Below the pieces are notes generated by a model. That model was given only the letters and a program-made list of their open reading frames with translations. It was not told the origin of the DNA and ran no database searches. A stretch of DNA of 64,000 nucleotides. Origin: Antedon bifida (taxonomy: Eukaryota > Echinodermata > Crinoidea > Comatulida > Antedonidae). Below are positions 60,326 through 64,000 of the stretch, one piece after another; positions within the stretch are counted from its first letter, which is position 1; each line of letters opens with the position of its first letter. Where the stretch lies: assembly GCA_963402885.1 (NCBI GenBank), contig OY727096.1, forward strand, positions 19,387,820-19,451,819, given 5' to 3'. A program made the position numbers and the translations under genes.

Positions 60326-62222
60326 TTTCTTTAGTTTATCCATTAAACATACACTTCTAATGGTACTCGGACGACAGAAAAAGATATAACCTTAGAAACT
60401 AACATATTTAAATTTTATTCATTCATAATTCTTTGGATTTACAACATAACTTGTAAGAGATTTGCTTCAAAATCAATACCTGTAACTTATAATTACTGCA
60501 ATAATTCTGATTAGTCGGATCTACTGCAGTAATTTTGAGTATAGTCACTGCAGTACATTAATTGTTTTTTTTTTACATCTACAAAAGAAAAAAAATCTTG
60601 TAACTAGCCATATATTAAGTAATAACTGAGCAAACAGTATGAGATCTTTTGCCAAAGTCTCAAGCTTCACAAACCCTAATCACCAAAATTAATATTCATA
60701 ATCTTCAGTACAGTACATCTCAAAATTTTGCATATGCAGGAACGTAGGTATAAAAACAAAAATGTGTATGAACAAGAACAACAATATTCATAATATATCA
60801 TACTTTAAAGTATACAAACATTTCATCAAGTCAACCGAAAAGTTCAAAATATTACGGTATAATATTTAGTAACTGCAGTAAAATCAATGTATGTACTTAA
60901 CTTGCTCAATAATATTGTTTTAAGACTCCCTATCTTTGTATTTAATTGATTTCTAAATTGATTACTAAAAATTAAAGAATACATACATTTTTGTTGCTCA
61001 ACAGTGTGTGCTAGAGAGACCGAAACATATTGATTCCAAGCAACCTAGCACGCTCATGTTGCTTTTGTCAGGTAGTATATTTTCCACTAATACATGTTTG
61101 TTTTAAATATATATGTATTTACACAAAAAAATATATGATTTTCATATAATAAAAATGAAAGATATTATGATGTGTAATTCAAAAGAAAAAAAAATCAGTC
61201 CAGTATTATGGGACTAAAAAGTTCAAATAAATGCAGGTTGTATAACTTGTGTGTTAAACTCTAAATGCTAGATAAAACTGTGTAAATACGTCTTCTTGGA
61301 TTAGCTGATTCGCTGTACTGTATCTATAATTTGCACATTGGCATAGGCAAATGCTGTGATACAGTGTCACATATACATCACATAGGCCATAAGCCTAACA
61401 TGTGATATATGCGACACTGCATATACAGATACTGGACTATTATTCCAGTATGTAGAGATACAGTACAGGTGTCTGGATAACTTAAGAATTATAAACTGTA
61501 TGTCTAGTGCAAAGCTATGTCCACACTATCAAACTTGTTTGACAAAAAAAGCGTGATGTGCCCAAATATGGTAGTGATATGATGTCATCGTATCCATATA
61601 TGGGTACATCGTCTTTTTTTGGTTGAACTTTACTGGTTTTTTGTGGACTGTAAAGAAACAAAGCTACAAAAGTTTCTATAATCTGTCCTTTGACCTCATG
61701 GCTACTCTACAGGCTTGACACACCTTGACCCTACATGTTGAAAGCTAGAGAAACTACCAAAAGGTCACCGCAGGTCGTGCTCTTATTGTCATATTTCATA
61801 CTTAAATATTAGCATGTTGCCTCATAAGATGCAAGTATTAAAAGTGATAAAACAGATTTTGTCAGCCATATGATTGAATACAACATGGTAAACGTTTCCC
61901 CCATTTAAGGGCATCAGTCTGAGAGTATTACACTATTAAACTCTATAATGGTGATTATGATCTAGGAGAAAGTTGAAACTTAATGTATTTTCTAAACAAA
62001 TTTGGGGAAAAATTTAAATCAGCCAAATTGCGACACAAACAAAGCCAAATAAACAAAAGGCATACAAATTTGCCTGAAACTATTGAAATTGAGAGGTTTA
62101 TATTTTAAAAACCTGTGTGTTTTCAATATCCCATGGACTACATAAGGTTTTATAGAACCTAGAAATTTTGGAAAACCCCCTACAAACCCATAAACTTGCT
62201 TGATGTTGTCAACAAGACCTTG
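60326..62222. other. Probable 3' UTR and flank of MAP2K4
   Basis: No coding exon was found. Several TTTATT hexamers (for example about 60413) could be minus-strand poly(A) signals. A family-A MITE is at 61511-61631. Confidence 0.4.
61511..61631. mobile_element. MITE family A copy
   Basis: CAAAGCTATGTCCACACTAT left arm and a TCCATATATGGG core; the right arm is decayed after TTTTTTTGGTTGAACTT. Confidence 0.75.
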
Positions 62223-63829
62223 TTATACACGCACATCGACAGCTGCTGGGTAGTTCCTAACTTGTGCAAGAATTCGTTGGAAATATTGTGCAACCCCGAC
62301 ATCTTCATTTGCATACCTATGAATGAATTTGTCCCGCTGTAAAGAAAACAATTTGCATATGAAAAGCATTAATAAAAAACATCAACAACAGGACTTATGC
62401 GTATTTTATACATATGGGTGTAAAACCTTTTCCGAGGAAATAAGTAAGCATATTGTTATAGTTATGTATGTCTACATACACTTCTTAGAAAAAATTAATC
62501 AAATTATGGATAGGCTAAAAAGGCTACAGTAGCTTAATATGTCACTAATCATTTAGTTAAACAACGTATTATTTAATAAAAAATCGCATTTTAACCAGTC
62601 ATACATGTTGCAATGATGTTTACAACAATGCATTTAACTAAAGGTCTATCTAAACTATCAAACTAGCTTGACAAAAAAAAGTGTGATGTGCCCAAATATG
62701 GTAGTAATGTAACATCATCATGTCCATATATGAGCATATCACATTTTTTTTGTCACATCAAGTTTGATAGTGTAGACAGAGCTTAAGACTTGACTCAAAA
62801 TTAAATTCTTGAACTTACCAACAAATCTTTGTATTTAGGTCTTTTTGCCACATCCTTTGTTAAACTGAAAGATAAAATAAAATTAAATATCTGATGGAGG
62901 ACGTGTTCCACCAACAGAATTTGGAACGAGTCGGCCTCGAACCCATGGTGATATTGTTGGCTCTTTATGTATGGTAAACTGCATCCTGCCTTAACTGCTT
63001 AAGTTGATCTGACTTGAGATACCTCACACCCTCCTTTACCTAGTAAAACTTACCAAATGTTAACAAATTCTGTGTATTCAGGGGAAAAATGATGCTCATC
63101 GTTGTTTGTAAGTTGAGGTGGATCCCCCTTGACCACTTGGGTCAGCTGGTCAAACACACTTTGCCATTTTGGATATGGGAACTTTCCAGTGGAGATTTCA
63201 ATCTAAAGTTAAAACAAAAAACATCAAATAAAATGGATATCTGCAAGGCATCTTGGATGCTAGAATGTTCACCATTAAATCAACCAATGCTTATCTTTAT
63301 AAATTATTATTTTTACATACAGTGGATGGGAAACTGCTATTCCACATATCTACTTACTAAGGTAATTCCCAGGCTCCATACATCTGATCTAATATCAAAC
63401 GTTGAAACTTGAGGATCAATTCGTTCAGGCTGTAAACAGAATAAAAAACATTAGGCTCTGTTTACACTTTATGTGACAAAAAATGTGATGAGCCCATATA
63501 TGGACATGATGATGTCATACTACCACTACCATATTTTGTAAATCACTACAATATTTAGGCACATCACACTTTTTTGGCCAAACTAGTAAATTTGATAGTG
63601 TTGACAAGCATATTACTTTTACAAATAAACCAATTACTAAAGTCTTTTTTCAACCAATTAGTCCATGAACTTGTAATCAAGAAAAAATAAACATTACTTA
63701 CTGCCATATATGGTTTGCAACCTGCATCTCTAGTTTTGGCGATTGAGTCAACAAGTTGACCACTGATGCCAAAATCGCATAGCTTAATTTGACCTTTGAC
63801 ATCAATTAAAATGTTGGATGGTTTGACAT
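62223..63829 (-). CDS. MAP2K4: MAP kinase kinase 4 (JNK/p38 activator), 3' part; runs off the right edge
   Basis: MAP2K4 (MKK4/SEK1) is a cytoplasmic dual-specificity kinase that phosphorylates JNK and p38. Five exons are present: 63829-63702, 63429-63358, 63202-63054, 62864-62819, 62336-62223. They join in phases 1, 0, 0, 2, 0, about 169 residues of the catalytic domain C-lobe and tail. They show the end of the catalytic loop ([13 protein letters not shown]), DFG in [13 protein letters not shown], the activating S and T in [17 protein letters not shown] with [24 protein letters not shown], and the C-terminal docking region [34 protein letters not shown] fits MKK4, not MKK7 (which has GRLVDSKAKTRSAGC). 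The N-lobe, P-loop and HRD lie beyond 64000. The gene ends in VDVRV, then TAA at 62225-62223. Introns contain two family-A MITEs and a SINE. Confidence 0.95.
62640..62785. mobile_element. MITE family A copy
   Basis: In a MAP2K4 intron, 34 bp from the 62819 exon end. Arms TCTATCTAAACTATCAAACT and GATAGTGTAGACAGAGCTTA. Confidence 0.85.
62895..63012 (-). mobile_element. tRNA-headed SINE fragment
   Basis: On the minus strand it carries TTAAGCAGTTAAGGCAG and ATGGGTTCGAGGCC, A- and B-box-like words at tRNA spacing, with no full cloverleaf. Confidence 0.45.
63451..63609. mobile_element. MITE family A copy
   Basis: In a MAP2K4 intron. Both arms are partly decayed (GGCTCTGTTTACACTT; TTTGATAGTGTTGACAAGC); CCATATATGG intact. 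Confidence 0.8.
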
Positions 63830-64000
63830 CTGTGGATAAAAGTATTTATTAGAGAAATTACAATTACAAAAACATCACCCGAATCCCAGTGCTGTATTTC
63901 CACATATCTATTTTCGAAGTATCATAGCAATATTTGGTAATACAGCGTCTCATTTATATCACATGTGGTGCCTGTATCATGTAAGTTTAGGTTAAGGGTT

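Overview
This is an AT-rich window from an animal nuclear genome. Genes are split into many short exons with GT-AG introns, and repeats are dense. The gene set (Fringe, a Toll-like receptor, IFT27, IQCE, INTS1, an aquaporin-8-like channel, BUD31, MAP2K4) is bilaterian. The compact introns, the short-ectodomain Toll-like receptor with a decayed copy beside it, and the very frequent AGGCCTA words suggest an invertebrate deuterostome, most likely an echinoderm. That last step is inference.

Layout. 1-6006: first coding exon of a Fringe glycosyltransferase (minus), followed on its 3' side by a long stretch with no recognisable exon. 6.0-7.7 kb: intergenic, with a GTCT/GTCG microsatellite. 7.77-9.65 kb: intact two-exon Toll-like receptor (minus). 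9.85-11.8 kb: broken copies of parts of that gene, one a TIR-domain pseudogene with an in-frame stop. 12.3-13.1 kb: a LINE scrap and a 15-bp minisatellite. 13.27-16.7 kb: a run of very short, well-spliced candidate exons on the minus strand; some chain in frame into a small unrecognised protein with an acidic tail ending CKLI. 17.27-19.74 kb: IFT27 (plus, 7 exons). 20.89-28.21 kb: IQCE (plus, 19 exons). 29.64-53.97 kb: INTS1 (minus, 45 exons, complete, 2106 residues). 55.07-57.43 kb: aquaporin-8-like channel (minus, 5 exons, 261 residues). 58.28-59.25 kb: BUD31 (plus, 4 exons, 144 residues). 62.22-64.0 kb: 3' half of MAP2K4 (minus), running off the right edge.

The genes are not an operon. Two neighbours are ciliary (IFT27 in IFT-B, IQCE in the Hedgehog/EVC zone of the cilium), two are nuclear RNA-processing factors (INTS1, BUD31), and Fringe, the Toll receptor and MAP2K4 belong to Notch, innate immune and JNK/p38 signalling. 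From memory of the human map, LFNG, IQCE and INTS1 lie together at 7p22.3, and MFNG and IFT27 lie near each other at 22q12-13. Fringe, IFT27, IQCE and INTS1 together here therefore look like the pre-duplication ancestral linkage.

Repeats fill the introns. There are about fifteen copies of one palindromic MITE carrying a CArG-like CCATATATGG core, at least six other terminal-inverted-repeat element types, several tRNA-headed SINEs, scraps of non-LTR retrotransposons, and several mini/microsatellites.
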